Positions 53,311 to 63,606 of a stretch of 64,000 nucleotides of DNA are shown here, piece after piece (within the stretch, counting starts at the first letter, position 1; each line of letters starts with the position of its first letter). The translations under genes and the position numbers were made by a program. Origin of the DNA: Omphalotus guepiniiformis (lineage: Eukaryota; Basidiomycota; Agaricomycetes; Agaricales; Omphalotaceae). The stretch is taken from the NCBI GenBank assembly GCA_028554645.1, contig JAQOOI010000064.1, positions 372,001-436,000 on the forward strand. Reading direction: 5' to 3'. The notes under the pieces are model-generated. The model searched no databases. It saw only the letters and a program-made list of their open reading frames with translations, and had not been told where the DNA came from.

Positions 53311-55056
53311 TCAACGCGCTAATGTCGTATGGACACAAAACCCTTCACTTTGCAACCGTATCATCCGAGAGTCAGCCAACACCGGCTCATATCCTGTGGA
53401 CCCAATCAAAGATAACACCCGCAAGGAACTAACTTCAAGCAGACTTGTATTTGAGTGAGTATTAACCCGCGATTCAAGCATATCCATAAGGACATCATCG
53501 CTGCAGTTCTTTTTGCCACCAAGGCTGAGTAACTGCAGCTTCGGAAGAATTGGTGGAGTGTTGGCTTCAGGGTTAAATCGGAACGCCCCAATCACTGTGT
53601 CGTCTAGGCCACTAGCAGATTTAATGAAGAAATGCTGGACTGAGGAAGGGAGTGAAGACAACAGAGCAATGATAGACCATGAAAGGACTTCGAAATCCAT
53701 CAAGATGAGGGTGTCTAAGTACGGATATCGCGAGTGAAAATTCAGATCGACGAGCATCGAGATATCACGTTGGGTAATTTCCCCACGAAGCTGCAGTTGC
53801 CGAAGACCAGGAGCATGTATATGATGTATGATTTGCGCGAAATTGGCCTGGCCCGTGAAGTTCGGGAGAGTTCCTGTTCTACCGCTTTGAAGAGAAAGAG
53901 TGTGTAGAGACAAAATCTGAACCGGGAGTTGTAACAAGTTAGGCATGTGCGGAGTCCATTGAACACTATCCATGAAGCATGATACGAGGTTGGGCATACG
54001 GGACAAAATCTGTAGATGGAAATGGTTATCGGGAAGTCTGTACTGTGTTGGCAGATTGGGGTTCATGAAATCATGCCACTGGCAGCATAATCGGTAGATC
54101 TGCCTCCAAGGTAGTTTATAGTGGGTAAGCGCGACAAAGTAGTTGCCTGATCCCGATAGAATCAGGTCTCGCAAAGCTTGTGCATGTTCGAATACATCTA
54201 CCACTCGGGTTGCGTCCACTGAGTTAAGGTTGATATGGAGCGTCTGAAGGGACGGTAGCGAACCACGGACAGAGGAAAGCATCTGCACCACATTCGGGGC
54301 CAGATTGAGACGCAAGGTTTTCCAGCGCTGCGACGTGGAGCACACAGCAGTAAGAAGCTGGTCTTCTATACCGAAGATGCTGTTTGACCACAGACAAAGA
54401 GTGATAGGTCTATTTCCGGAATAATGCAGTTGGGAAAAGAGAAGGGACAGTTTCGACGAAAGATGTGTGGTGTGTTGCTGGAGAGTGGTAAATTGAACTG
54501 ACCCAGCCAAATTCATCCTTATGACCGATTGTGTGCTTAAATTAAGGCGCACGTCTGTCCACAAGGCAGGAGTTGAAGTAGCGATCGCCCTCCACCTTCT
54601 ACAGACCTGCGTCAGAATCCATGGGAGCCTCATAGAGTCGATTCTCCAATCCGGAGTCACCAACCCAATGGGCAATTTGATACAAGAAGAGTCGAGGCTC
54701 ATCAGAAAGATATTTGTGAGCGTTTCGACGGGAAGGCGCCGAATTGGATGCAGCACGGTCTTGTACTGCTCAACATATTGATGAACCCTATCCCGCTCCT
54801 CCTGTAACGAAGTAAATTTGTTTGACAATAGTAGAATCTTTGTGTCGATGGACGCCAGGCAAGCTTTCGCTTCGATGTACTGGCGAGACAGCGTGTCTGC
54901 CGCAGACTGAAGCGGAGGGTTGTTGCAACGCTGCAGCGCTTGAAAATCCTGACTAGTAGATGCCGGATCTGGAATATCCGCCACGACAACTGGCGTCACG
55001 GCGAAGCCGCAGCTGGAACAGATAGATGTAGGGGTGGAAAGGACCTCTCTCTCCAT
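53311..55056 (-). CDS. F-box-like protein with N-terminal coiled coil, single exon
   Basis: A 581-codon intron-free frame. The N-terminus MEREVLSTPTSICSSCGFAV has a short Cys pair, then a coiled coil (LASIDTKILLLSNKFTSLQE, ERDRVHQYVEQYKTVLHPI). The F-box-like motif IRRLPVETLTNIFLMSLDSS follows, then PWILTQVCRRWRAIATSTPA and LWTDVRLNL. This coiled-coil plus F-box plus CRRWRxIAxSTPxLW order is the common agaricomycete F-box-like layout. The C-terminal two thirds has weak leucine-rich repeats (LPSLQTLHINLNSVD, ILPKLQLLSLGGKKN) and ends FCVHTTLAR. It presumably acts in an SCF complex; its substrate is unknown. Together with the other F-box gene it brackets the TLC gene, all on the same strand. 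Confidence 0.85.
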   Translation of the reverse strand: MEREVLSTPTSICSSCGFAVTPVVVADIPDPASTSQDFQALQRCNNPPLQSAADTLSRQYIEAKACLASIDTKILLLSNKFTSLQEERDRVHQYVEQYKTVLHPIRRLPVETLTNIFLMSLDSSCIKLPIGLVTPDWRIDSMRLPWILTQVCRRWRAIATSTPALWTDVRLNLSTQSVIRMNLAGSVQFTTLQQHTTHLSSKLSLLFSQLHYSGNRPITLCLWSNSIFGIEDQLLTAVCSTSQRWKTLRLNLAPNVVQMLSSVRGSLPSLQTLHINLNSVDATRVVDVFEHAQALRDLILSGSGNYFVALTHYKLPWRQIYRLCCQWHDFMNPNLPTQYRLPDNHFHLQILSRMPNLVSCFMDSVQWTPHMPNLLQLPVQILSLHTLSLQSGRTGTLPNFTGQANFAQIIHHIHAPGLRQLQLRGEITQRDISMLVDLNFHSRYPYLDTLILMDFEVLSWSIIALLSSLPSSVQHFFIKSASGLDDTVIGAFRFNPEANTPPILPKLQLLSLGGKKNCSDDVLMDMLESRVNTHSNTSLLEVSSLRVLSLIGSTGYEPVLADSRMIRLQSEGFCVHTTLAR

Positions 55057-57100
55057 GGATGAGTCGCACTACTAGAAGTATAACCACCGTGATTAAGTAG
55101 GGCCACGCGATCTTCAAAAAGAAACGGTTAGGACCTGAAAAAAAATACATAGAGATCTGTGTGCTTACTTTAATACAGCTTCAACAAGTACATGCACCTT
55201 TCAGCCTGCAAACACACTCTACACAGTGATTCGAACCAGGGGATCACAACATTCGGCGCGCGGACCTGCGGTTTTATAGCAAAAGGCTCGGAATTGGCCA
55301 GCATCTTCCTGCGGGTTGTTCGACGGATACCAGAATTAGAATTGCACATCCCGAGCGTCCGGGCGAAACCGAGCAGGGTCAAGGCTTGGTACTTGCCTCG
55401 GTCCGGGGCGAAGGGAGAGAACTAATTGGGATGAAGAAGGCTTCTTACAGTGTATCAAACAGCCTAACAGGTATCAAAGGATCCCTCGCCGCAGTGCCTG
55501 CTCTTAGCGAGACCCTCACGGTCGTAAGCATCATGCTGAATGAAGTCATTACCTTGTCATTCCAGTCCCTAAAATGGCCTCCTTTCATCCTTGATCTTGA
55601 CGATGCTGTGGCATAGTTTTTTTCTTTTTCTTTTTCTTTGTCTTTTTCTCTTTTTTTTTGGCGAAATGGTTGGAAACTCGGAGCAAACAATGAGCAGGAG
55701 ATTTTCAGGGGAGTAATGGAACACTTATCGTAAGCATCGCTAAAACTATATGCTGAATTTAACATGGTGGATGAGAATAGAAATGGAATCGGTAAGTATG
55801 AAATGGAATAGGCTCCCAAATTACTTTCCGTTCGCCGTTCGCCGTTCCTGGCTGAATCGTAGATCCACTATTGCAGCCCTGAAAGGGGAATCAGTACCAT
55901 ATCATTCATTTTTCTGAAACAATTCCACCTTGCTCACCAGCGAGAGTACTGAGAGGTTGTCTGTGTCAGAAATAATGATCATGATATGAAATGTACGAAA
56001 GAGCGGTTACGAACCGATCACGAAAACTCTTTCACCCAGACCCTTAGTCGCTTGGGTGCCGTGGCTGACCTCAATGATCTTCTGACAAAATGCTTTTTTC
56101 TTTTTGTTTTCCGACTTGCCTAGGAGCGAACCGAGACTTCAGCGGGATGAAAAACGACCGCCGATAGATTTCCCGCAATATGGGTTGACGCAACAGTAAT
56201 ACCAGGTTGAGTTACAAGGCTATAACTGCCATTTTCGAAACTCGTGAAGCAAACAATACAACTACGCCCTCGAAGAAGAAATTCCATAATTTCTGGAGCA
56301 TGCTTTTCGGTGAGCAGTCGTCTTAAGCTACCGGCCGTTCGATTACTGACCTACATAGGACATAGTGCTAAGTCCGCTACCACTTCTGCCGAGATCCAAC
56401 TAGTTACGAAGCTCTTGACTGGCCATGTTCATGTACTCAATCGCAGGAGCGCGGAGTACAATGCATCGTGAGGGATCTCTGTAAAATACCTTTTAGCTGC
56501 CTTTTAGTCATTCCATAGCTATCTTGTCATGAAATTCGACTTATTCCGAACGGAAGGATGAACATTGGCTAAAGCGATCCAACCCAATAGGTCCCAATCG
56601 CCTCCAGGATTTTTCGTTATTAGCCGCCGGGCTTAGGCGCGTCCTAAATCCCGAGTGCAAGTGACATGCACGGCTCATGGTCAGCAAGCAGGTGCGTCCA
56701 GGGTGCGCCGTCGGCGCAAACTGGTTGTCGGTGAGGAGTAACATTGAAAACATTGAAAACATTGAAAACATTCGGCATGGTGATAATGACAATCGGCACC
56801 GAAGGTGGGCACGTGATGTTCTACCAAGCGCTCAAGAGTACTTAGTTCAATTACGAGTAAACTAGTCTACACCGTAGACGTTTGCATTGCGGCTGTAATT
56901 ATACATTGGCCATTGGCAGAAAGACATCGAGAGCTGGTCAAAAGAAGTGGAGTGAACAGTGAAAGACATTTGGAGTACCGAAGAGCATGTGTACTTGGGA
57001 TCAACAGAGAAGAAAAGGGCCGCAGATTTCATACCGGAAGAGCGAGATAGGACACTGAGGGAAAACAGAATGACTTGACGGGGGGAGAAAGGACGGCTGG
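55057..57100. other. 2-kb gene-poor stretch
   Basis: No gene is supported. Contents: the F-box promoter, a pure pyrimidine run of about 45 bases (55,617-55,660), several short frames without features, and a small 9-base tandem repeat at 56,741-56,772. A GATTCGAACC sequence near 55,232 looks like a tRNA T-arm in reverse, but no cloverleaf can be built around it. Confidence 0.5.
56741..56772. repeat. 9-base tandem repeat (ACATTGAAA), about 3.5 copies
   Basis: ACATTGAAA is repeated three times exactly, followed by ACATT. It lies outside gene models. Confidence 0.85.
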
Positions 57101-58201
57101 TCAGCCAAATTTGCTGAGAATTCCTTTGAGATGCTTGCTACTTCCGCCATCGGCTTTCCCGAGCTGTTTGCATTCCTTCTCGATGTTGGCTATGACGTGT
57201 TCCATTCGTTCGGGGGTTTTTCTTAAAATATCTTTAGTCGGTTGAACTGAAATGAGTAGACGGTAAGTATCTGAAACCTCGAAGAAGTGAAATGCAGAGA
57301 ATGAAAATTGCAAGAAAAATCGATTTACTTGTATCGTCAAGAACCTTTTCAAAATCCATCCAAAGCTGGTCACGACGGTCATATTCTTCTTTGAGTTGCT
57401 TTACTAGTCCTTCAACTCGTTTCTACAAAGCTATGATCAAACTGAGAGGAGAAATGTTTATTGTAAATTCACCTGAGAGGCCGTATACGCGTCTAATAGC
57501 TCGTTGTGATCCTTGATGGTGACAGCTTCCAACTTCTTGCAAGCATCGTCGAATTGCAGTACGCCCATGCCAAAAGATTTGTCTACTTGGCTATTCAAGA
57601 TTTGATGAGCGCGCTTGACACGATTCACCGCTGGAACAAGAGCATCCGCTATCTCGCCCACTAGTTCCTCTGAGTGTAGAGAAAACGAAGTCTGGATAGA
57701 GTCAGCCAGAGAAGCCAGTTTGTCGTCTTCAGATTCATGTTTAGAGCTGGATAACCGCAGAGTAAATCCGTTGCAAACGAAAGTATATTCAATGGCAAGG
57801 GTTTGACCTATCTTGCAAAAGGTCAGAGACAAGCGTGTTTTCATCCTCCCAGGTGAAAGTAGGAAGTTCTTGGTCAAACTCGTTTTCGTCTTCCTCGTCA
57901 TCAGAAGCAAAAGGATCGCCAGAAGCATATAAAGAGCGGGGGCGCCGACGCTCGCGATCAAGATTCGGAGACCAGAGCTCAGATATAGGTTCAAGAGGGG
58001 GTTTGTCACGTTTGAAATTTACACGAGACCCAGAAGCAACGCTCTTTCGAGGAGCTCTGTACTGCAACGGAGAGCGTTTGAAAGCTAGTGACATGAGTTA
58101 GAAGAGATCAAGTGCAACAATACGCGCATATATTCACTTGATTTTGGCGGTATAGGAGATCTAAGCTTGCGAGGTAACTTGTAGTGAGAGTAAGGGGCCA
58201 T
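57101..58201 (-). CDS. Unrecognised coiled-coil/helical protein
   Basis: I do not recognise a family. The start MAPYSHYKLPRKLRSPIPPK is at 58201, then after an intron FKRSPLQYRAPRKSVASGSR and an acidic segment (GDPFASDDEEDENEFDQELP, TFTWEDENTLVSDLL). The central part is helical (KLASLADSIQTSFSLHSEEL, VGEIADALVPAVNRVKRAHQ, ILNSQVDKSFGMGVLQFDDA), followed after introns by EGLVKQLKEEYDRRDQLWMD and finally TPERMEHVIANIEKECKQLG, ending GILSKFG. The composition of a basic/acidic N-terminus and an all-helical C-terminus suggests a chromosome- or cytoskeleton-associated subunit, which is only an impression. Four introns in consistent phase support that it is a real gene. It is head to head with the first G-gamma gene (213 bases). 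Confidence 0.7.
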
Positions 58202-58414
58202 AGTGAGAATTGAAACTCCGAAGATTGACAAGCGCTCCTTTTGCTGTTGCCCTCATCTCCATCCCCTCCTTTCAAAAGGTCAAATATTTAGTCCTCTTTG
58301 TAGCGGCCTGGCTCCTCCCTTCCCTGAGCATTAGATTTCCTTTCTTTTGCTTTTACAGTCAGCTGGTCGTTTCTTATTGCTCTTATATTCGTTTTTAAAA
58401 TCAATCATACGATC

Positions 58415-58851
58415 ATGAACGCTCGTCCTCACAAGGTAATTCCTTATTCTGATGTTTGTTCCGTCTGTTTTATTCATTGTACTTGATGCGGTAGCAACCC
58501 ATGTCAGAGCTCAAGCTCCGGAGGTTGACGGAACACAACCAGAGACTGAAGGAGGACCTTGCCAGACCCCGGGTCAGAGTGAGCGAAGCCAGTGCCAGGT
58601 GCGTTTCATTTCATCTTTCTTTGCGCGTTCTGGTAAAACTGAGAAACTGCTTTAAATGTTGTAGTCTGATTCGTTATTGCAAAACCACAAAGGACCATCT
58701 CGTATGTGGCCGGGTCTTTCCTCTGAACCCCTCTTTCAGCGCGCTGACTCAATCTTCCTCTACAAAGGTTCCTTCAGTATGGGGTCCTGTTGGCAAAGGC
58801 GAAGATCCATATGCACCGCCAGCGCAGGGCTGCAACTGCATGATAATGTGA
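58415..58851 (+). CDS. G-protein gamma subunit, copy 1 (CaaX CMIM)
   Basis: G-gamma pairs with G-beta in pheromone and nutrient signalling at the plasma membrane. Four exons are read: 58415-58435, 58495-58598, 58665-58701 and 58768-58851, all in frame. The product is about 81 residues: [81 protein letters not shown]. The helical N-terminus, the [20 protein letters not shown] block and the C-terminal CaaX box CMIM are all typical of fungal Ste18-like G-gamma. A second Cys two residues before the CaaX box could be palmitoylated. A terminal Met favours farnesylation. Copy 2 lies 1 kb downstream in the same direction. Confidence 0.93.
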
Positions 58852-59872
58852 TTCCCTCCAATCGCGTTTTCTTCCGCCCCTTTCGCCTTCTTGGGATTCG
58901 TTTTGCGCCTGGATAGGACAGTTTTTGCTGTCGGGATGGATGTTGGTGCATGTTTAGGCACTGACATAGGATGCGTTCGCAAGTAGTTGCTCGGACACAC
59001 ACACTCGTTTATTACCCCCACCCCAATACCATCTGATCCCTTTGCCGCTCGCCTGGAGAGGCCTCTCATACATAATTTCTCACCAGTCTTCTGCTCACTC
59101 TTCTGCTTTCATTCTCAGTTTTTGCCATTAGCGTCAGCTTCTTTGGCAGTCTTTTGTGGTCGGTTTTGATACATAGTTCTTCTTCCTATCATACACACTG
59201 TCTATAACAATTTTTTTTCAAGCATGGAATTCTTATCAGAACCTAGACATCTATGCAGTGTTTTCCTATGTTGCTGGGGTTGAACGGATCCGTCCAGACC
59301 TATGTACATAAATTATGATCACCATGAGTTCTGCACTGCTTGATGCAGTCTGTTCCGTAGATGATATCAGGGCTGGCTATGATGGAATACTGAGCCTGGA
59401 TTGGCTCGCTCGCATGCGGCCGGCGTAAGTATGAGAAGTTCTCAGAGAAGTCTGACAGTGACAAGAAAGTGATCCTTGACACTCTTGGCTTCGCCGTTGG
59501 TAAGAAACAAGTTCTCGCCGGCGCTGTGCAGAGCGCTCACTGTCCTCCTTGACTTCGGCCAAACACTACAGCCGGGCGAGTCGACCCTTTTAAATTCCTC
59601 TGAGAAGTTGTCTTCGTAAGCATTGATTTCGATTCATGGACCGTTACGCAAGAGTTCATGTGTTATTGCACTTTGCGTAGTGACATTCATCAAACTTTAC
59701 AGTCCCTCATTTCTACGATCCTCAAACACACCAACAGTGCTTTTTCTCCCACTAACGGTGCTTCTCGATTGCTCGGAGACACACCCAAGGTCAATTTGTT
59801 GTTTTCCTGGACAAGCAGAAAGTCCGCCAGAATTACCGCGTTTATTTGTTGTGCGAGTCAGAAGAGGGCAGA
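58852..59872. other. 1-kb spacer between the two G-gamma genes
   Basis: It holds the 3' region of copy 1 and the promoter of copy 2. C/T-rich stretches occur around 59,000-59,170; no other gene is recognised. Confidence 0.55.
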
Positions 59873-60269
59873 ATGAGTTCTCGTACTGGAGGTCGCCAGT
59901 CTATGTCGGAGTTGAAGCTACGGAGGCTGTTGGAGCACAACCAGCGGTTGAGGGAAGATTTAGCGAGACCAAGGGTCCGAGTCAGTGAGGCCAGCGCAAG
60001 GTATGCCTTTTCTCTTCAATATGCAATCCAAGTCCCCCTTTGGCTCTTGTATTACATCCCATACTCATGTTGTGGACGACAGCCTCATCCGGTATTGCAA
60101 GACGACGAAGGACCATCTGGTGAGTCCTGTCTTCCCACCAGTCCTCTCATGCAATCGAAATTCATTCCGTCTATTCTCTAAATAGGTTCCTTCAGTTTGG
60201 GGTCCTGTAGGCCGTGCAGAGGACCCATACGGTCAAACAACCGGCACTAAATGCTGCTCTGTGCAGTGA
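59873..60269 (+). CDS. G-protein gamma subunit, copy 2 (CaaX CSVQ)
   Basis: Three exons are read: 59873-60000, 60083-60119 and 60186-60269. The product is about 82 residues: [82 protein letters not shown]. The core is nearly identical to copy 1, and the last two introns sit at the same codons and phases. The first intron of copy 1 (before QPMSELK) is absent here. The C-terminus is CCSVQ: CaaX box CSVQ with an adjacent Cys for palmitoylation, as in yeast-type Ste18 ends. Both copies look functional, so this is a genuine tandem duplication with divergent lipid-anchor ends. Confidence 0.93.
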
Positions 60270-60950
60270 TTCACTCGCTCTCTTCACCTCTCAGACTCGA
60301 TGCAGTCTATGACATTTCGCCAGCGGAACAGCAGATGTACCTCACTACAATCCCAACGCATGTACATATACTGCTCATCATCTCTGTTTGTCCATCCGCT
60401 CATCATTTACTTATGTCTTGGTCTTTATTTTCTTCTGTCCATATTCCCTGTTTGTTTGATGCTCCGGGCTGTATCGTATTATTACTGCTTTGAACATGTT
60501 GTACCCGTCTGTTTCTTAACGTCTCCGCTCCTTCTGTTCTGGTCTCTTTACCTAAAATTCGGATGCGGAATCAATTCTGTTGGCCTGTTGGCACCGACGG
60601 ATTCATTTCTCAACATTGTTTCCAAGATCTCAACAGGAACAACTGAGCCATGTACTTTGCTAGAAAACCCTTGAACTATGTAGACAACTGGTTATGATGC
60701 AGGCCTGATGCACGCTGTAATTGCTGTCGACAATGGACAGTGACATGATGAATGATGAACGACTGCACGCGGAAACCAACAGAGCTGCAAACGCTTCCAT
60801 TTATGGAGTAATAAAAGAACACAGCACCAAAACGTATATTATTGAGGTGGGTCTATGTACTCAAATCTAGGCTCTAGCGAACAATTGTCAGTCGGAAAAT
60901 TGCGCTAAAAACGGGAGACTAACCTGTACGTCGGTGTACGAACATCAACC
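60270..60950. other. 3' region of G-gamma copy 2, nothing else recognised
   Basis: About 680 bases with T-rich sequence and open frames of low information (60300-60674). Convergent with the thioredoxin gene. Confidence 0.55.
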
Positions 60951-61589
60951 TTAGACTTTCCCGAGAAACTCTCGCACACCCGTCTCTGGAAGAGCTCCAA
61001 CAAATTGCATAACATCTTTTCCTTCGGAGAATGCGATGACCGTCGGCAGGGCCCGAACCTAGAGATTGGCAGCATCATCTCATTTACAGCTTACAAGATC
61101 AGTAACTGAAAACACAAACATGGTACCTTTGCCCTAGCGCGAATCCTGACTCTGACTGCGTGTCGATTGTGACCACATCGACGGGACGACCTGAGCCTGA
61201 CTTTACGCTCGTATCGTTGGAAATACGTTCAAGGATCGGGGATAGCATATGGCACGGTTTACACCAGCTGAGCACAGCAAAGAAATGAGCATCATCAAGA
61301 GTCAGGTCCAGAGGAATTCGTAACACACTCTGCGTAGAAATCCACTAAAACAAGACGACCCTTTGATTCCGGACCGCTTGTGACCTTTTTGAACGTCTAG
61401 CATAGGACTGCATTACACTGAGTGGTCTTTAAGGGCAGAGTACTCAGTTGAACGCACACCGAAATCAGCATTGGGATAATGATCTGCACAACGAACGCTG
61501 GAATGAAATGCACGGGAGAATCGACGACCAAAAGATGCTGATGCTGATGCTGATGCTGGCGCTGATTTTAAAGCACGAAAAACGAACAT
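60951..61589 (-). CDS. Mitochondrial-type thioredoxin (WCKPC active site)
   Basis: Thioredoxins reduce protein disulfides. The start at 61589 gives MFVFRALKSAPASASASASF then GRRFSRAFHSSVRC, an Arg/Ser-rich amphipathic leader with a classical RAFHSSVR mitochondrial presequence end. After an intron, GTFKKVTSGPESKGRLVLVD reads into FYADWCKPCHMLSPILERIS, then VDVVTIDTQSESGFALGQRY, and after another intron VRALPTVIAFSEGKDVMQFV then GALPETGVREFLGKV. The active site is WCKPC rather than the common WCGPC. The cis-proline (LPTV) and buried Asp region (VDFYADW) are present. The Ser-Ala run is encoded by a GCATCA hexamer repeat that could vary in length. Three exons, about 145 residues. Family and targeting are well supported by sequence. 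Confidence 0.88.
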
Positions 61590-63606
61590 GGTAAAGCTCT
61601 CGTATAGATGGGAAACAGAACAAGGAACGATGGTGACAATTGAATTCGCCTACACTGCCAATCCGTCCACAGGTGGGTGCCATGTGAATGTCACACGTGT
61701 CACCCACAATTGTTGCTCGGGTAGCCGCCAGGCCACTGCTATGTGTCATTCAGCTGAACAATAGACTTATAGAGGACATCTGAGTTTTCAGCCACATTTC
61801 AGCTGACATGTGGACACTGGTATTCCGCTGGAAGCTGGACCACCAAAATGAGTGATCCCCTCGAAAAAGCCTAAGTTCATTGAAACTCCGCATTGTCGGA
61901 GCACAATACGGTCACGTTACAATCTGCCACATCGAAAAAGCTCTGGCTCATTCCTTTCGCAGATACTTTCTTCTTCAACCACCTACTTGCCCACATAAAC
62001 AGATGCGGGATCTCGCTGTCAAGTATAACTTTTGCTCAGCAATCCAGGTATCCTGCTCACTGCTAGTATTTGTCCCTTGATTGACTCAATCTCTGCAGGC
62101 TTCTGTTGAATGGGTGGCATTGGGGTGGGGTGATTTTAGAAGCTTGAAGGACTTCGCAGAGGGGTGCCCTAGTGTGGTGAACCACTTTCATTTAGACATG
62201 AGAGCATCTTATACTGATTTATGGTCTTGCCGCTAGTGACATTTATGAGCCACTCCCATCTCCTTTCTTCGGGATCCTCAAGACACTCGCGATACACTCT
62301 CTAGACTTGAACAGTCTTATCATTGGCACAAGCATGCCATCAGCCCAATCCACGGTGCTGATCTCGCCCTTCGGTGCTTTCAGCTCGGCTCCTTACTAGC
62401 TTGCATGTTCTGGAATAGAGACCTAGGGTGTAGTAGCAGTAATACTTTAGCTTCTGTATATATATATTATTCAGAAACAAATATGAAGATTTTTTGCAAT
62501 GGTATTTTGCAGAGAAATAATTTAGTGTCTGCCACCAGCAAAAGGGATACCTGATATTGTACAATGCATCAGGTTTTGCATGCATGAACTCACAGCTGAA
62601 TTTGATGTGCTCTGCTTGCTGGTGACCACTGTGACCTGGCCACAGTCGGGTACAATTTTCTGCATGCATCGAGTTACCAGCCGAAAATGGTACATTTGTC
62701 AGGTGTCGGATACATGTGGCCCACAGATCAATTTCAGGTGGCCACCACCTGTGCGTGAACTGGCAGTGTATTCCGATTCGGCCGACTCGGTCAAAGACCA
62801 CGTGCACTGGCCGCGTCCGTTTTCTGACTCTCTGAGTCTCTTCAACCGTTCACTCTCACTCACTGTCTGTTCAGGACAAGGCCTTCAACTTCGTTTCTTC
62901 GTTTCTTTGTCGAATTTCATCTTTCACGTCGCTTCTATTGACCAGTAACAACAGCTGTGGCTACTCGCATCGGCGTCTAAATCTATCAATAGCCATGGTG
63001 GCAACTGATTCTGAATGTATTGAACAGCAATCACACTAAACCATCACCACAACTCAATGTGTTTCTCCAGCTCTTTCCGTTTTTTTCGTTGTAGAGAGCC
63101 ATAATATGGTCAAGTTCCCCGTGGCAGCTATCAATATCGATGAAGAGCACTGCGCTAGCTCTTTCGTTTTCCAGTGTATTTGCTTGCGATACTTTTGCGG
63201 GAAGCTCGTTCACGATTGGATGGAGATGATTCAGATCAGGATCTGATCACATACATCAGTTAAAATATGTATGTATGTATACATACATACTTACCAACGT
63301 CAACCCAACCATTTGGAACTCAATTGCTATGGATACTCTTGACAACAGACGTTTACATCCTCTATGGGCAGCCTATAAAAGAACGATAGTAAAGTTGTCT
63401 CTCCAGGTTTTCCTTGTTCTGTTCCTCACCCGCCAGTCGCATTTGTATCTCTCACGAGCAGAGTGAGTCGTCCAAGTCATCTCTACAAAGCCTGCATACT
63501 CACTCGTTCCATGTAGGCTCGAGGTCTCTCATTCGTTCACAGGTTTTACGTTTTTGCACATATTCACTCGTCGACCCTCGCTATCTCTCTTTGACATCAT
63601 CTAAAA
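61590..63606. other. 2-kb gene-poor stretch
   Basis: No gene is supported on either strand. It contains the thioredoxin promoter, a possible degenerate repeat around 62,573-62,730, a near-palindrome CAGGTGGccaCCACCTG near 62,744 and a perfect 22-base palindrome at 63,269-63,290. The last 500 bases should include the cupredoxin gene promoter; C/T-rich sequence just before its ATG (63,540-63,600) is typical of highly expressed fungal genes. Confidence 0.5.
63269..63290. repeat. Perfect 22-base palindrome of GTAT/ATAC units
   Basis: A microsatellite-like GTAT run meets its inverse ATAC run at one centre. Probably replication slippage; no function implied. Confidence 0.8.

Noticed and set aside
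55215..55290. tRNA-like T-arm (GATTCGAACC, reverse of GGTTCGAATC)
   Set aside because: The flanking bases do not form a five-pair T stem and no acceptor, D or anticodon arms can be placed.
55445..55819. Lys/Glu-rich minus-strand frame (KKREKDKEKEKEKN)
   Set aside because: It is the reverse translation of a simple pyrimidine run and has no partner exons.
63031..63213. 60-codon minus-strand frame upstream of the cupredoxin gene
   Set aside because: Short, no motif and no exon partners; probably chance.
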